Assembly: GCA_964020155.1 (NCBI GenBank)
Contig: OZ026550.1
Span: 3,366,352-3,430,351, forward strand
Direction of reading: 5' to 3'
Source: Chondrilla cf. caribensis
Lineage: Eukaryota; Porifera; Demospongiae; Chondrillida; Chondrillidae
DNA: 64,000 nucleotides
The notes below the pieces were generated by a model. It was not told where the DNA came from, ran no database searches, and saw nothing but the letters and a program-made list of their open reading frames with translations. This document shows, piece by piece, positions 63,213-64,000 of this stretch (the stretch's first letter is position 1; every line of letters starts with the position of its first letter). The position numbers were made by a program, and so were the translations under genes.

Positions 63213-64000
63213 CTAGTTAGATGCTGATCTTGCCTTCCACTTTCTCTTGGTGCAAATTAAGCAGATACAACAGACGCAGATGACAATAAGAAAGGCTGCA
63301 ATGATTATCAAGATCCCTGCCAATATTGGCACAATTATTGCAACCAAGCCACTGGTACCAAAATTGGCTTTAGAGGGTGAAACGGATGACGGAGCTGTAA
63401 GAAAATATGAACAGTACTAATAAATAGAATTGAATAGCAAGTATATATAGTACATATTATTATAGCAAAGCTATAATATAATAATTATGTAATATACCTA
63501 ATTTTATGTACTGTACATATTTATGCATGTTTAACCTATTGCAATTACGTATAATCTCTGAAGCAGTATTACTTCATTGAATGAATCAGTTTTGTATCAT
63601 AATTAACCATAAATTGAAATATAATTTACCACAATTTACTACGATTTTGACAGTAATACCCAGAATATGGCTTGTGGCAGCTGCGGCTGCATCTATTTTA
63701 TGATATTTGCTAGAATCCTACATGCTAGACTATCACCAGTATACTGTACATATTAATGTTGCAATTATTTAATTAGAATAATTGTATTCCAGGAGATGAC
63801 TAAGTGATAATGATATATTCACTAAGTCAATATTGTGTATCCAATGGAGTGATTATTATTACTATTATACCATAATATAAACTGTACATAATTATATTTA
63901 ATTTACTATGAAATTTACTGAAAATTACCTTCATCTTGACAGAAATATCCAAAATATGGGTTGGGGCAGCTGCAGGTGTATGATCCAGCATGTAGCCTGC
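63213..64000 (-). CDS. 3' end of an EGF-type single-pass membrane protein (partial)
   Basis: Two exons in the window. The last one, 63394-63213, reads APSSVSPSKANFGTSG, a transmembrane helix (LVAIIVPILAGILIIIAAFL, then IVICVCCICLIC) and a short basic tail TKRKWKARSASN and stop. The exon before it ends at 63929 with donor GTAATT and reads HAGSYTCSCPNPYFGYFCQD, the second half of an EGF-like domain; phase 1 joins in frame. It continues beyond 64000, so the rest of the ectodomain is unseen. A decayed copy of the EGF exon lies between the two. Membrane-anchored, ligand unknown. Confidence 0.75.
63645..63705 (-). pseudogene. Decayed duplicate EGF exon
   Basis: Minus strand reads CSRSCHKPYSGYYCQN, clearly related to CSCPNPYFGYFCQD in the neighbouring exon, but the donor (GTAG-TAAATT) is damaged and the upstream part reaches TAG-like sequence quickly. 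Interpreted as a dead tandem exon copy in the last intron. Confidence 0.55.

Overview
The window is eukaryotic nuclear DNA from an animal, most probably a sponge (demosponge) or another early-branching marine invertebrate. Genes are intron-rich with short GT-AG introns (several of 66-72 bp). Extracellular families restricted to animals (LRR + Ig + cystine-knot, EGF + transmembrane) sit beside housekeeping genes. Repeats (CA/GT arrays, small TIR elements, degraded retroelements) fill introns and spacers. The sponge assignment is an inference from overall texture; no species was identified.

Layout. 1-9,000: repeat-rich region with exon-like pieces on both strands; the clearest is a + strand terminal PHD-finger exon (8756-8924) that abuts a 0.87-kb, 9-bp minisatellite. 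9,571-13,184 (-): AMSH/STAMBP-type JAMM deubiquitinase, 11 exons, complete. 13,234-18,770 (+): V-ATPase V1 subunit C, 10 exons, complete, divergent from STAMBP with only 49 bp between the start codons. 19,080-20,250: broken Penelope-like retroelement with its RT and GIY-YIG parts in opposite orientations. 20,822-33,560 (-): a 23-exon secreted protein, signal peptide - 6 LRR - 12 Ig - C-terminal cystine knot, an arrangement I do not know from any named family. 34,459-41,442 (+): CPSF3/CPSF73 pre-mRNA 3'-end endonuclease, 18 exons, complete. 42,084-42,734 (-): C-terminal piece of a retroelement protein. 44,300-47,502 (+): MIF-family tautomerase, 3 exons, with a broken LINE in intron 1. 47,883-50,796 (-): VIT + VWA protein of the VWA5A type, 3 exons. 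50,928-57,849 (+): ortholog of human C17orf75 (NJMU-R1, WDR11 complex), 13 exons, with a hAT element and nested TIR elements in its introns. 59,306-61,057 (-): unrecognised signal-peptide multi-pass membrane protein. 63,213-64,000 (-): 3' end of an EGF-type single-pass membrane protein continuing beyond the window.

The genes do not form one pathway. They are mainly arranged as divergent pairs: STAMBP/ATP6V1C, LRR-Ig-CTCK/CPSF3 and VWA5A/C17orf75. Each divergent spacer holds a TCACRTGA-type E-box, and several start codons lie inside an AAAATGGCG(G) word resembling a YY1 site. STAMBP (ESCRT-linked ubiquitin removal), V-ATPase C (endolysosome acidification) and C17orf75 (endosome-to-Golgi tethering) share an endolysosomal theme, which fits the MITF/TFEB-like motif; this link is inference.

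Exon boundaries were assigned by eye from reading frame, GT-AG signals and recalled family sequence. For STAMBP, ATP6V1C, CPSF3, MIF, VWA5A and C17orf75 the exon lengths sum to a whole number of codons. The LRR-Ig gene does so only if one exon is 2 nt longer than its visible splice sites allow.
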